From positions 1,244,097-1,308,096 of the forward strand of contig NC_017384.1 in NCBI RefSeq assembly GCF_000223375.1: a DNA stretch of 64,000 bases. The letters run 5' to 3'. Shown in pieces: positions 47,374 through 57,307 of the stretch; position 1 is the stretch's first letter, and every line of letters starts with the position of its first letter. The notes beneath the pieces were generated by a model, which saw only the letters and a program-made list of their open reading frames with translations, had not been told where the DNA came from and did no database searches. The DNA comes from Ketogulonicigenium vulgare WSH-001. Lineage in GTDB: Bacteria > Pseudomonadota > Alphaproteobacteria > Rhodobacterales > Rhodobacteraceae. A program made the position numbers and the translations under genes.

Positions 47374-48639
47374 ATGCGTTGTTTCTTATTTCTGCAAGGC
47401 CCGCACGGCCCCTTTTTTGCCGCCATGGGACGGATGCTGGAAAGCGCCGGTGCCTCGGTTTGCCGCGTCGGATTCAACGCTGGGGACGAGGCGTTTTGGC
47501 GCAATAAGACCAATTACATCCCCTTCACCGACAAGATCGAGGCATGGCCCGCGCGGCTGCGCGAGCTGATCGCCGATCGCGGCATCACCGATATCGTGCT
47601 CTATGGCGACACCCGTCCCATCCATGCCGAAGCGGTCACCTGCGCCAAAGAGCTGGGCCTGCGCTTGCATGTGTTCGAGGAGGGTTACCTGCGGCCATGG
47701 TGGGCCACCTACGAACGTGATGGATCGAATGGCCATTCGCGCCTGATGGATATTTCACTGGCGCAGATGCAGGGCGCGCTCGCCCGTCGCGAAAACGAAG
47801 TGACCGAGGCCCCCGCTCACTGGGGCGACATGCGCGAGCATGTGTTCTATGGCGCGCTTTATCACTGGTATTTGTCCGTCGGCAGCCGTCGCTATCCCCA
47901 TTTTCAGCGCCACCGCGAGCTATCCCCCCTGCAAGAAGCTTATTTCTATACAAGGCGCATGGTGACGACCCCGATCATTGCGGTGGACCGCCATATCAAA
48001 ACACGTCGTGTTAAAGAGGGCGGCTTCCCCTATCACCTTGTCCTGATGCAACTCGAGCATGATTCCAGTTTTCAGATGCACTCGCCCTTTCGCAAGATGG
48101 AAGAGTTTCTGGACGTCGTGCTGCAAGGTTTTGCCAAAGGCGCACCGCGTCACCACCATATTGTTTTCAAAGCCCATCCGTTAGAGATGGGCCGTCGCCC
48201 CTATGCGGCAATCCTGAAAAAGCTGTCGGATCAATATGGGTTGGCAGGACGCATCCATTACGTCAGCGGCGGCAAGCTGGGCGGGCTGCTGGATCACGCG
48301 AAAACCGCTGTGACGGTGAACTCGACCGCTGGGCAACAGGCCCTGTGGCGAGGGCTGCCGCTGAAACTGTTCGGCACGGCGATCTATGACAAGCCGGGTT
48401 TGGTGTCGCAGCAGGATATCGTCGATTTCTTTGGCAATCCGCAGCGCCCTGATGGCCGGGCCTATCGTGACTACCGGGCGTTTTTGCTGGAAACCAGCCA
48501 GGTGCCCGGCGGTTTCTATTCCCGCCGCGCCCGCCATCAGTTGATGCGCCGCGTTGTGGACCAAGTGCTGGCCGACACCGACCCCTACGAGGCCAGCCTG
48601 TCGCGGATTGGTGAGGCCAGCTTGCGCCTCGTGAAATGA
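47374..48639 (+). CDS. kpsS: Capsular polysaccharide beta-Kdo transferase KpsS
   Basis: 421 residues. With KpsC it builds the poly-Kdo linker between phosphatidylglycerol and group-2-type capsule at the inner membrane. Visible: N-terminal CFLFLQGPHGPFFAAMGRML, VLYGDTRPIHAEAV, VFEEGYLRPWW, HHIVFKAHPLEMGRRPY, and VTVNSTAGQQALWRGLPLKL for CMP-Kdo binding. Start: MRCFLFLQGP at 47374; an ATG at 47365 adds three residues. The stop overlaps the kpsC start (ATGA). Confidence 0.92.
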   Translation: MRCFLFLQGPHGPFFAAMGRMLESAGASVCRVGFNAGDEAFWRNKTNYIPFTDKIEAWPARLRELIADRGITDIVLYGDTRPIHAEAVTCAKELGLRLHVFEEGYLRPWWATYERDGSNGHSRLMDISLAQMQGALARRENEVTEAPAHWGDMREHVFYGALYHWYLSVGSRRYPHFQRHRELSPLQEAYFYTRRMVTTPIIAVDRHIKTRRVKEGGFPYHLVLMQLEHDSSFQMHSPFRKMEEFLDVVLQGFAKGAPRHHHIVFKAHPLEMGRRPYAAILKKLSDQYGLAGRIHYVSGGKLGGLLDHAKTAVTVNSTAGQQALWRGLPLKLFGTAIYDKPGLVSQQDIVDFFGNPQRPDGRAYRDYRAFLLETSQVPGGFYSRRARHQLMRRVVDQVLADTDPYEASLSRIGEASLRLVK

Positions 48640-50582
48640 GGCTGCGCTACTTTAATCTGGGTTTTTTGCGTCAACCTCGGGTGCGGCGGATCATGCAGCT
48701 TGCGGGCTATGACCTGCGGCTCGGCTGGCCAAGTGGCACAGATGGCGTCGTGGTCTGGGGCCAGCGCCCGGTCAGCGCACGCGGCCGCTGGGTCGCCCGC
48801 CGCAGCAGCGCCCCGCTGATCACTGTCGAAGATGCGTTTTTACGATCCGTTCTGACAGGTCGCGCGGGCGAGCCGCCGCAGGGCTTGCTGATTGACCCGC
48901 TGGGCCTTTATTACGACCCCAGCCAGCCGTCGACGCTGGAAAACCTGCTGAGCACCGTGACCCTGACCGCGGACGAGGAGGCGCGCGCTGCCCGTCTGAT
49001 CGCGCGATTGAACCGGCTGCAACTCTCGAAATACAACGCAACGCTGGATGACCTGCCGCCCCCCGCGCCCGGCTATGTGCTGATCGTGGATCAAACGGCG
49101 GGCGATGCGTCGGTGCGCGCCAGCGGCGGCGATCGCGCGGCGTTTTTGGCGATGTTGCAGGCCGCGCGCGATGAAAATCCGGGCGCGCGCATCCTGATCC
49201 GCAGCCACCCCGAAACCACCGCCGGTCAGCGCGGCGGCCATTTCCGCGCCGATGACCTGCTGCGCGGCGAGGCGTTCATCGACGCGCCCTATCCGCCGCA
49301 GATGCTGCTTTCGGGGGCTGCGCAGGTCTATACGCTCTCGTCACAACTGGGGTTCGAGGCGATCTTGAACGGCCGGCGCCCGGCCGTCTTTGGACAGCCC
49401 TTTTACGCGGGTTGGGGCCTTAGCGACGACCGCAGCCCGCCGCCGCGGCGCGGGCGGGCGCTGTCCGTGACGCAGCTTTTCACCGCTGCGATGATCCAGT
49501 TCCCCAAATGGTATGATCCCCATACCGACCAATTGTGCGAGATCGAAACCGTCATCGATAATCTAGAGGCGCAGCGCCGCGCCTGGCGCGAGGACCGCAT
49601 GGGCTGGCTTGCGCTGGGGATGCGGCTGTGGAAACGCGGGCCGCTGCAACGCGCTTTCGGTCGCTATCGCGGCATACGGTTCAAACCGCCTGCGGGCGCC
49701 CGCCGCGTTATGGTCTGGGCCAATCGCTATCAACCTGAAATGGGCGATGCCGTGCGGGTCGAAGATGGGTTTTTACGTTCGCGCGGCCTCGGCGCCGAGC
49801 TGGTTCCGCCAGCGTCATTGGTGCTGGATGATCTGGGAATTTACTACGACCCTACCCGGCCCTCGCGGTTGGAAACACTGATCGAGGCTGCGATCACGCC
49901 CGATGATCATGCCCGCGCGACTGCGCTGATTGCCACGCTGAACGCGAGCGGCATCAGCAAATACAACCTTGGCAATAGCGCGCTGCCCGATCTGCCGCCT
50001 GGGCGGCGCATTCTGGTGCCCGGACAGGTCGAGGACGATGCCTCGATCCGCCTTGGCGCGGGTGATATCCGCACGAACGCGGGTCTGCTGCGTGCGGTGC
50101 GCGCCGCAAATCCAGATGCCGTGATCCTGTGGAAACCACATCCCGATGTCGAGGCGGGACTGCGTCCCGGCGCGGTCGCCGATCCCGATGCGGATGTGAT
50201 CTTGCGCGGCGTCGATGCGGCAGTGGCGATCAGCGCAGCGGATGAGGTCTGGACGATGACCTCGACCCTCGGGTTCGAGGCTTTGCTGCGCGGCAAGGCT
50301 GTGACCTGTTATGGCGCGCCATTTTATGCGGGCTGGGGGCTGACACAGGATCTGGGCAGCGTGCCCGCGCGGCGCAGCGCGCGACCCGATCTTGCGACAC
50401 TCGCCCATGCCGTCCTGATCGCCTATCCGCGCTATTTTCACCCCAAATCCGGTCTGCCCTGCCCGCCCGAGGCTATCGCGGCATGGCTGCAATCGGGCGC
50501 GCCGCAAAAACGCAGCCCCTTCAACCGGCTACTGGCCAAAGTGCAAGGCGCACTGGCCAGCTTTGCCTGGATCTGGCGTTAG
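48636..50582 (+). CDS. kpsC: Capsular polysaccharide beta-Kdo transferase KpsC (two-module)
   Basis: 648 residues with two similar halves (about 1-320 and 325-648). Matching blocks: VEDAFLRS and [27 protein letters not shown] and [29 protein letters not shown], and the second-domain [15 protein letters not shown] and [15 protein letters not shown], each followed by PFYAGWGL. This is the known bifunctional architecture: two Kdo-transferase sites alternating beta linkages. The partner KpsS is directly upstream. No other capsule genes are in the window. Its stop overlaps nrdR on the opposite strand. Confidence 0.93.
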   Translation: MRLRYFNLGFLRQPRVRRIMQLAGYDLRLGWPSGTDGVVVWGQRPVSARGRWVARRSSAPLITVEDAFLRSVLTGRAGEPPQGLLIDPLGLYYDPSQPSTLENLLSTVTLTADEEARAARLIARLNRLQLSKYNATLDDLPPPAPGYVLIVDQTAGDASVRASGGDRAAFLAMLQAARDENPGARILIRSHPETTAGQRGGHFRADDLLRGEAFIDAPYPPQMLLSGAAQVYTLSSQLGFEAILNGRRPAVFGQPFYAGWGLSDDRSPPPRRGRALSVTQLFTAAMIQFPKWYDPHTDQLCEIETVIDNLEAQRRAWREDRMGWLALGMRLWKRGPLQRAFGRYRGIRFKPPAGARRVMVWANRYQPEMGDAVRVEDGFLRSRGLGAELVPPASLVLDDLGIYYDPTRPSRLETLIEAAITPDDHARATALIATLNASGISKYNLGNSALPDLPPGRRILVPGQVEDDASIRLGAGDIRTNAGLLRAVRAANPDAVILWKPHPDVEAGLRPGAVADPDADVILRGVDAAVAISAADEVWTMTSTLGFEALLRGKAVTCYGAPFYAGWGLTQDLGSVPARRSARPDLATLAHAVLIAYPRYFHPKSGLPCPPEAIAAWLQSGAPQKRSPFNRLLAKVQGALASFAWIWR

Positions 50583-51046
50583 TCTTCCTTTTTCGTGTCA
50601 GGGCGCAGTTCGGCCATGAATTTGTCGAAATCATCAACAGCCTGAAAGTTTCTGTATACACTGGCAAAGCGCACATAGGCGACGGTATCGAGACGCGCTA
50701 AGGTCTCCATCACAATCTCGCCGATCTGTTTGGACGACACCTCGGCATCCCCCATGCTTTCCAGCCGCCGCACGATGCCCGAAATCATCTGATCGACACG
50801 TTCGGCGTCCGACACCCGTTTTTGCAGCGCGATTTTCACCGACCGCTCTAGCTTGGTGCGGTCAAAATCCTCGCGCCGACCATTGGATTTCAGCACGGTC
50901 AGATCGCGCAATTGCACGCGTTCATAGGTGGTAAAGCGGCCCGCACAGGCGGCGCAAAAGCGGCGACGGCGAATGGCGACATGATCTTCGGCCGGGCGTG
51001 AATCCTTGACCTGTGTATCGACGTTTCCGCAAAACGGGCAGCGCAT
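50579..51046 (-). CDS. nrdR: Transcriptional repressor NrdR
   Basis: 155 residues. Zinc-finger plus ATP-cone repressor of ribonucleotide reductase genes. Visible: zinc ligands CPFCGN and [17 protein letters not shown] core, and the ATP-cone [20 protein letters not shown]. The C-terminal region [19 protein letters not shown] is typical. The exonuclease gene is 85 nt upstream on the same strand. The stop TAA overlaps the TAG of kpsC by two bases in antisense (4-nt gene overlap). Confidence 0.97.
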   Translation of the reverse strand: MRCPFCGNVDTQVKDSRPAEDHVAIRRRRFCAACAGRFTTYERVQLRDLTVLKSNGRREDFDRTKLERSVKIALQKRVSDAERVDQMISGIVRRLESMGDAEVSSKQIGEIVMETLARLDTVAYVRFASVYRNFQAVDDFDKFMAELRPDTKKED

Positions 51047-51131
51047 CCTGTCTATGACCTCTCGTCCGGCGACTTATCCACAGGCGCGACTATAGCAGGC
51101 AAACCCCGCTTGGATAGAGGGAACCTGCCCC

Positions 51132-51710
51132 TTACCGCACGGCAGAAAGGCGGCGCGGCGGCTTAATTAATGCAGTGAAATCAAGACCCGTATGCGCCTC
51201 GGCCCGCAGGACAACCTCGGCGGCGGCGCGCGCGTCTTCGCCTGCGTCGTGATGGCGAAATTGCAGGCCCAGTGCTTTCTTGAGATTACCAAGGCCATGC
51301 CCGCCGCCCGCGCCCTTCAGCTCGGGCCAAACCCGCCGCGCAAGTGTGACACTATCGGACCAGGTCCATTCCGGCGGGTCCAGATAAGCGCGTTCGGCAG
51401 CGGCGGCAAAGCAGCGGCTATCAAAACTGCTGTGTTGAAAAATCAGATGGCGCGACAATACCGGCGAGAGCTGGCGAAACGCCTGCGCAAAACGCGGCGC
51501 GCCCACGACCGCTTCGGGGCGGATGCCGTGAATGGCGATATTGTTAGCGACGAAGTCATCCTCGGGGTCGATCAACGTCGTCCATGTTTCAATGGTATTA
51601 TCGGGCCGCACGGCTGCAATACCGATCTGGCAGATCGAATGCGCACGGTAATTGGCGGTCTCGACGTCGAGCGCCAGAAAACGGAAAGGGCCGGAGGGGA
51701 AAATATTCAT
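51132..51710 (-). CDS. DEDDh 3'-5' exonuclease (DnaQ-like)
   Basis: 192 residues from ATG at 51710. The DEDDh active site is visible: FLALDVETAN (Asp, Glu), the central Asp in FQHSSFDSRCF, and HHDAGEDARAAAEV (His, Asp). It lacks the polymerase-binding C-terminal part of long DnaQ proteins, so it is a stand-alone exonuclease, perhaps in repair or RNA processing. The start is preceded directly by the rpoD terminator hairpin and has no clear ribosome site; a GTG at 51734 lies inside that hairpin. Confidence 0.87.
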   Translation of the reverse strand: MNIFPSGPFRFLALDVETANYRAHSICQIGIAAVRPDNTIETWTTLIDPEDDFVANNIAIHGIRPEAVVGAPRFAQAFRQLSPVLSRHLIFQHSSFDSRCFAAAAERAYLDPPEWTWSDSVTLARRVWPELKGAGGGHGLGNLKKALGLQFRHHDAGEDARAAAEVVLRAEAHTGLDFTALIKPPRRLSAVR

Positions 51711-51713
51711 GCG

Positions 51714-51742
51714 AAAAGGGCGCGGGGAGATCACCCGCGCCC
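51714..51742 (-). terminator. Terminator of rpoD
   Basis: Stem GGGCGCGGG/CCCGCGCCC (51718-51726 with 51734-51742), seven-base loop, then T4 in the minus orientation. It begins 6 nt after the rpoD stop and ends 4 nt before the exonuclease ATG. Confidence 0.8.
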
Positions 51743-51748
51743 GTCACC

Positions 51749-53725
51749 TTATTGATCCAAGAAGCTGCGCAGCTTGCGCGAGCGGCTGGGGTGTTTCAAC
51801 TTGCGCAGCGCCTTTGCCTCGATCTGGCGGATACGTTCGCGCGTCACGCTGAACTGCTGGCCGACCTCTTCCAACGTGTGGTCGGTGTTCATGCCGATGC
51901 CAAAACGCATCCGCAGAACGCGTTCCTCGCGCGGGGTCAGGCTGGCCAGAACGCGGGTCGTGGTTTCCTTCAGGTTCTCCTGAATGGCGGAATCCAGCGG
52001 CAGGATCGCGTTCTTGTCCTCGATGAAATCGCCCAGCTGGCTGTCTTCCTCGTCCCCGATCGGGGTTTCGAGGCTGATCGGCTCTTTGGCGATCTTCATC
52101 ACCTTGCGGACTTTTTCCAGCGGCATCTGCAGCTTTTCCGCCAGCTCTTCGGGCGTCGGCTCGCGGCCGATTTCATGCAGCATCTGACGGCTGGTGCGGA
52201 CCAGTTTATTGATCGTCTCGATCATATGCACCGGGATACGGATGGTGCGCGCCTGATCGGCGATCGAACGCGTGATCGCCTGACGGATCCACCATGTCGC
52301 ATAGGTCGAGAATTTATAGCCGCGACGGTATTCGAACTTATCGACGGCCTTCATTAGGCCGATATTGCCTTCCTGAATAAGATCAAGGAATTGCAAACCG
52401 CGGTTCGTGTATTTCTTGGCGATCGAGATCACCAGACGCAGGTTCGCCTCGACCATTTCTTTTTTGGCCTGACGGGCTTCTTTCTCGCCCTTTTGAACCT
52501 GCTGCACGATGCGGCGGAATTCGTTGATATCGACGCCGACATATTGGCCGACCTGCGCCATTTCAGCGCGCAATTCCTCGACCTTTTCGCGCGAACGCTC
52601 GATCAGCATGGCCCAGCCGCGACCGGGCTTTTGGCCCATACGCTCTAGCCAGGACGGATCAAGTTCCGAGCCGCGATATTCGTCGATGAATTCCTTGCGG
52701 TTGATCCGCGCCTGGTCCGCCAGTTTCACCATCGAACTGTCGATCGACATGATACGGCGGTTGATGCCGTAAAGCTGGTCGATCAGCGCGTCGATCCGGT
52801 TGCTGTGCAGATGCAGCGAGTTCACGACCTCGACGATCTTTTGGCGCAGAACCTGATACTGGCCTTCCTCGGCGACCGAAAAATCGGCCCCCTCTTCCAT
52901 CTTGGCGCGCATCCGCGCCTCTTGCAGCTCTTCCAATGCCATCGCCTGTTCAGCAATGGTATCAAGGGCTTCCAGAACACGCGGACGCAAGGTCGCTTCC
53001 ATGGCCGCAAGGCTCATGCTGTTCTGGTCATCATCCTCATCATCGTCATCGCGGCTGATGGGATTGCCATCGGCATCCAGCTCGGCGCCGCGCTCGCGCA
53101 TTTTCGGCTCGCTGCCACCTGCGGCATCAACCACGGGCGCATCGTCATCCTCGCCCATTTGATTGCCAAAGGTCGCCTCGAGGTCGATGACATCGCGCAG
53201 CAGCACGGCCTCGTCCATCAGCTCGTCGCGCCAGATGGTGATCGCGTTAAAGGTCAGCGGGCTTTCGCACAGGCCCGCGATCATCGTATTGCGGCCAGCC
53301 TCGATCCGCTTGGCGATCGCGATCTCGCCTTCGCGCGACAGCAATTCGACCGAGCCCATCTCGCGCAGATACATCCGCACAGGGTCATCGGTACGGTCGG
53401 TTTTTTCGACCTCAGGGCCGGCAAGGGTCAGCTCGCGGGCGCCAACGGTCGCAACCTCGCGCGAGGTGCCGTCATCGGCGACTTCCTCGGTCTCCTCCTC
53501 GTCGGTGACCTGAATGCCCATCTCCGACAGCATCGACATCACATCCTCGATCTGGTCGGACGAGACCTGATCGGGCGGCAGGACGGAATTCAACTGGTCA
53601 TAGGTGATATAGCCACGCTCACGCGCGTCAGCGATCATCCGTTTGACGGCAGCTTGCGACATATCAAACGAGATATCGCTGTCCTGTTCGTTGTCTTTGA
53701 CGTCGTCAGAGTCTTTCACAGCCAT
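51749..53725 (-). CDS. rpoD: RNA polymerase primary sigma factor RpoD (sigma-70)
   Basis: 658 residues. Region 1.1 ([20 protein letters not shown]), region 1.2 ([17 protein letters not shown]), a long non-conserved acidic insert (~190-260) usual for proteobacterial RpoD, region 2 ([20 protein letters not shown] and [19 protein letters not shown] for -10 recognition), region 3, and region 4 with [17 protein letters not shown] and [17 protein letters not shown] for -35 recognition. It directs housekeeping transcription. dnaG is upstream on the same strand, as in the macromolecular synthesis operon, without rpsU. Confidence 0.98.
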   Translation of the reverse strand: MAVKDSDDVKDNEQDSDISFDMSQAAVKRMIADARERGYITYDQLNSVLPPDQVSSDQIEDVMSMLSEMGIQVTDEEETEEVADDGTSREVATVGARELTLAGPEVEKTDRTDDPVRMYLREMGSVELLSREGEIAIAKRIEAGRNTMIAGLCESPLTFNAITIWRDELMDEAVLLRDVIDLEATFGNQMGEDDDAPVVDAAGGSEPKMRERGAELDADGNPISRDDDDEDDDQNSMSLAAMEATLRPRVLEALDTIAEQAMALEELQEARMRAKMEEGADFSVAEEGQYQVLRQKIVEVVNSLHLHSNRIDALIDQLYGINRRIMSIDSSMVKLADQARINRKEFIDEYRGSELDPSWLERMGQKPGRGWAMLIERSREKVEELRAEMAQVGQYVGVDINEFRRIVQQVQKGEKEARQAKKEMVEANLRLVISIAKKYTNRGLQFLDLIQEGNIGLMKAVDKFEYRRGYKFSTYATWWIRQAITRSIADQARTIRIPVHMIETINKLVRTSRQMLHEIGREPTPEELAEKLQMPLEKVRKVMKIAKEPISLETPIGDEEDSQLGDFIEDKNAILPLDSAIQENLKETTTRVLASLTPREERVLRMRFGIGMNTDHTLEEVGQQFSVTRERIRQIEAKALRKLKHPSRSRKLRSFLDQ

Positions 53726-53941
53726 GATGGCTCCCTTGCAGGCAGTGAACGCAAATCGGGTGGTGCCCGTTTTGCGCCTTTATCGTTCCGGCTGGGGATT
53801 AACCAGCCTCTCATGGGCGAATCACGCATCTTCGGCCGAATCAATCCTGAAGTCCGGTGATTCGCAACCGATTCGCCCCCAATCTATCAAACACCCGGTT
53901 CATGTTGCGCGACCGATAGGCGGCGCGGGCGTTGCGCGCGG

Positions 53942-55879
53942 CTAGGGTTGGCCCTTTCCGCGCCCGATCTGGGCCAGCAAAGCATCGAACGCATCGCGTT
54001 CCTCGCGCTTTAGCCGTGCCCCGTTCGGGCTGATATCATAAACGGCTTTATCGTCATCATCACCGCGACCGGCGCGATCGAGCGCCTTGGCGGCCTCGCC
54101 CAGACGGTAGGTGACGGTTTCGCCGGGCAGATCCTCCCAGTCTTCCAGCGCTTCTTCAATCTCACGCGCATGGCCGCGACGGGCATTCAGCTTGGCCAGC
54201 TCTTCAGCAAGGCACAGACGGGCCACTTCGGCATCGCCTGCACGGCGCACAGCGGGTGAAATAGCGACATGGCGTTCCGCGAACAGTCTTTCAAGGGGCA
54301 TATGGCCCAAACTGTCCTCAATCGCGGCGCGCAGGTCAGGTTGATGCGCATTTCGCAATATTGCCGCCCGCAGATCGCGATGATCGGGATCGTGACAGGC
54401 CATCCGTTCGAGTTCGAGTTCGAACTCGGGCAGGATTTCGGGGCAAGACAGCAGCGTCGCCAGGATCACCGCCACGCGCAAACGCTCTTGATCGCTTGAG
54501 CCTGCCAGCATCGAGGCCCGCGCCGCCGCCGTCGGCCCGCTGGGGGCCGTCGCCTTTTTGCCCGGACGCCATTGCAGCTTGCCGGGCTTTGCCTCGGCCA
54601 CGGGGCCATACAGCGACTGCCGCAGGCGGTTCACCTCATCGCCGTAATGTTTGCGGATCGAGGCATCCGTGATCGTCATAATCAGCGCGCGCAGTTGCTT
54701 ATCCAGCGCGGCGCGCCGCTCGGGGCTGTCGATGACTTTGCCTTCGGTCTCGCGCTGCCACATCAGGCGCACCATCGGCATGGCCGCGTCTATCACGGCC
54801 TGCATGGCAGGCGCGCCGCGCGCTTTGATCAGGTCGTCAGGGTCCTGCCCCTCTGGCAGGAGCGCGAAACGCAAGCCCTTGCCCGCAACCAGCAGCGGCA
54901 GCGCCAGATCAACCACCCGCATCGCCGCGCGCATCCCGGCGGTGTCGCCATCCAGCGCGATCAGTGGCTCGTCGGTAATGCGCCACATCAGCGCCAACTG
55001 ATCCGCCGTCACGGCGGTGCCAAGGGGCGCAACAGCCGCGCCAAAGCCCGCCTCGGACAGGGCGATGACATCCATATAGCCCTCGGCCACGATCAACGGC
55101 TTGCCCTTGCCTGCCGCCTCACGCGCGGGGCCCATGTTGAACAGGTTGCGGCCCTTGTCGAACAGCGGCGTTTCCGGCCCGTTCAGGTATTTCGCGGGCG
55201 CAGCCGGGTCCATCGCCCGCCCGCCCAGACTGATCGCCCGCCCCCGCGCGTCGCGGATGGGAAAAATGATACGGTCACGGAAACGGTCGAACGGCTCGCG
55301 CCCATCATCGGGCACGACGACCATACCGCTATCAACCATCAGATCCAGCGCCACGCCCTTGTCGCGCAGGTGATGAAACAACCCTGCGCGCGGCGCATAG
55401 CCCAGATCCCACCGATCCCATGCCGCAGGGGACAGGCCACGTTTTTGCAAATAGGCGCGCGCGCCCTCGCCGCTTTGGGTTTTCAGTTGCAGGCGGTAGA
55501 ACTGGACGACCTGCTCCATCACATCAGAGAGCTGCGTGCGCCGATCAGCGCGCTGCTGCGACTGCGGATCGCGCGCGGGCACCTGCATTCCGGCTTCGCG
55601 GGCAAGGATCTCGATCGCCTCGGTAAAGCCGACGTTCTCGGTCTCGCGCACGAAAGAGATCGCATCGCCTTTGGCGTGACAGCCAAAGCAATAATAATAG
55701 CCCTTGCGATCATCAACGTGAAAGCTGGCCGATTTTTCCTGATGGAAGGGACATGGCGCCCACATGTCTCCCTTGCCCGGATTCGACTTACGTCGATCCC
55801 AGACCACTTTGCGCCCGACAACCTGTGCCAGCGACAGGCGGCCGCGCAGCTCATCAAGGAAACCTGCAGGAAGACTCAT
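53942..55879 (-). CDS. dnaG: DNA primase DnaG
   Basis: 645 residues. Makes RNA primers for replication. Visible: the CHC2 zinc ribbon with CPFHQEKSASFHV and YYCFGCHAKGDA near the N terminus, the Toprim centre with VAEGYMDVIAL and LALDGDTAG (acidic metal ligands), DPDDLIKARG, and a C-terminal helical DnaB-binding domain. I start at the ATG at 55879 (MSLPAGFLDELR); the frame is open to 55960 without conservation. rpoD follows 216 nt downstream. Confidence 0.96.
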   Translation of the reverse strand: MSLPAGFLDELRGRLSLAQVVGRKVVWDRRKSNPGKGDMWAPCPFHQEKSASFHVDDRKGYYYCFGCHAKGDAISFVRETENVGFTEAIEILAREAGMQVPARDPQSQQRADRRTQLSDVMEQVVQFYRLQLKTQSGEGARAYLQKRGLSPAAWDRWDLGYAPRAGLFHHLRDKGVALDLMVDSGMVVVPDDGREPFDRFRDRIIFPIRDARGRAISLGGRAMDPAAPAKYLNGPETPLFDKGRNLFNMGPAREAAGKGKPLIVAEGYMDVIALSEAGFGAAVAPLGTAVTADQLALMWRITDEPLIALDGDTAGMRAAMRVVDLALPLLVAGKGLRFALLPEGQDPDDLIKARGAPAMQAVIDAAMPMVRLMWQRETEGKVIDSPERRAALDKQLRALIMTITDASIRKHYGDEVNRLRQSLYGPVAEAKPGKLQWRPGKKATAPSGPTAAARASMLAGSSDQERLRVAVILATLLSCPEILPEFELELERMACHDPDHRDLRAAILRNAHQPDLRAAIEDSLGHMPLERLFAERHVAISPAVRRAGDAEVARLCLAEELAKLNARRGHAREIEEALEDWEDLPGETVTYRLGEAAKALDRAGRGDDDDKAVYDISPNGARLKREERDAFDALLAQIGRGKGQP

Positions 55880-56003
55880 AGCGCTAATATCGGTGTCCAA
55901 AGGGCCAGTGTAAAGTGTGGTGAAGCCCTGCCTCTGCGGCATTGCAAAGGCGGGGGCCATCCCCTAGTCTCAATCCATCCTCCACAAGGTCAGACAGGAC
56001 CCC

Positions 56004-57281
56004 GTGTTAACAGAAATATTCATCGTGGTCGCGCTGACCTTTATCAACGGCGCGCTGGCCATGTCCGAGCTTGCGGTCGTGTCCTCGCGCCGCGCAAAGC
56101 TGAAAAGCCTCGCCGAGGCTGGTAAATCCGGTGCGGCCACCGCGCTGGATCTGGCCGAAAACCCCGGCCGCTTCCTTTCCACCGTTCAAATCGGCATCAC
56201 CGCAGTTGGCGTCCTGTCGGGCGCATTTTCGGGCGCGACGCTGGGTCTGCGCCTGACCGGCTGGCTGGCCAGCATGGGCATGGCCCAGAACCTCGCCGAT
56301 GTGCTGGGCGTGGCTGTCGTCGTGATTTCGATCACCTATCTGTCGCTGATCGTAGGCGAGCTGGTGCCAAAGCAGATCGCCCTGCGCAACCCCGAGGCTG
56401 TCGCCATGCGCGTCGCCCCGGCGATGAAGATGATCTCGCGCGTGGCCGCCCCCATTGTATGGTTTCTTGATATCTCGGGCACCACGGTTCTGCGTCTGCT
56501 GGGCCAGTCGGGCCAGCAAGATCAGGCCGTCACCGAAGAAGAGGTGCGCGTCATCCTCTCTGAGGCGCGCGACCAAGGCGTGATCGAGATTGAAGAGCGT
56601 GAAATGCTGTCCGGCGTCATGCGTCTGGCCGACCGCAATGCACGCGGACTGATGACCCCGCGCCACGAAGTGGCCTTTATCGACGTGGATAGCACCACCG
56701 AGGATGTGATCGCCGACCTGCAGCGCATCGGGCGTCCCCGCATTCCCGTGCGCGAAGGCGACGAAGTGCTGGGCGTGCTTTACGTGACCGATGTGATCAG
56801 CGCGATTGCCGCGGGCCAGCCGCTGGATCTGCGCGCGCTGCTGCGCGAAGTGCCCGTGGTCTATGAAAGCGCCGATGCGATCAGCGTGATCGAGATCCTG
56901 CGCAAATCGGCCAATCACATGGCCCTGGTTTACGACGAATATGGCAGCTTTGAAGGGCTGATCACCACGGGTGATATCCTTGAGGCGATCACCGGCACCT
57001 TCCAGGAATCCCTGGCCGAGGAGCCCGCCTTTGTCGCACGCGAAGAAGGTGGCTATCTGGTGGCTGGCTGGATGCCCGCAGATGAATTTTGCGACCGCAT
57101 CGGTATCCCGCGCGAGCTGGCTGGCGATTATGAAACCGTGGCTGGCCTGGTGCTGAACCACCTGCACCATATGCCGCAACTGGGCGATCAGGTGCAGGCG
57201 GGCGGCTGGAACTTTGAAGTGGTCGACCTTGATGGGCGCCGGATCGACAAGGTTTTGGTGCGCGAGCTGCCGCGCGCGTAA
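56004..57281 (+). CDS. Hemolysin-family membrane protein (CNNM plus two CBS domains plus CorC_HlyC)
   Basis: 425 residues. The N-terminal ~185 form the CNNM membrane domain (FIVVALTFINGALAMSELAV, STVQIGITAVGVLSGAF, VVISITYLSLIVGELVPKQI). Two CBS repeats follow (LMTPRHEVAFIDVDSTTEDV and REVPVVYESADAISVIEIL), then the CorC/HlyC domain with GGWNFEVVDLDGRRIDKVL. Relatives are linked to Mg2+/Co2+ efflux or sensing; hemolysin is a historical name. Start is GTG at 56004 with no strong ribosome site. Divergent from dnaG. Confidence 0.93.
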   Translation: MLTEIFIVVALTFINGALAMSELAVVSSRRAKLKSLAEAGKSGAATALDLAENPGRFLSTVQIGITAVGVLSGAFSGATLGLRLTGWLASMGMAQNLADVLGVAVVVISITYLSLIVGELVPKQIALRNPEAVAMRVAPAMKMISRVAAPIVWFLDISGTTVLRLLGQSGQQDQAVTEEEVRVILSEARDQGVIEIEEREMLSGVMRLADRNARGLMTPRHEVAFIDVDSTTEDVIADLQRIGRPRIPVREGDEVLGVLYVTDVISAIAAGQPLDLRALLREVPVVYESADAISVIEILRKSANHMALVYDEYGSFEGLITTGDILEAITGTFQESLAEEPAFVAREEGGYLVAGWMPADEFCDRIGIPRELAGDYETVAGLVLNHLHHMPQLGDQVQAGGWNFEVVDLDGRRIDKVLVRELPRA

Positions 57282-57307
57282 CGACAGATAGATGGGCGCG
57301 TGTGGCC

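Noticed and set aside
52805..53860. 351-residue plus-strand frame opposite rpoD
   Set aside because: Antisense to sigma-70; no motif recognised.
54572..56125. 517-residue plus-strand frame opposite dnaG
   Set aside because: Antisense to the primase, rich in His, Arg and Gln as typical of shadow frames.
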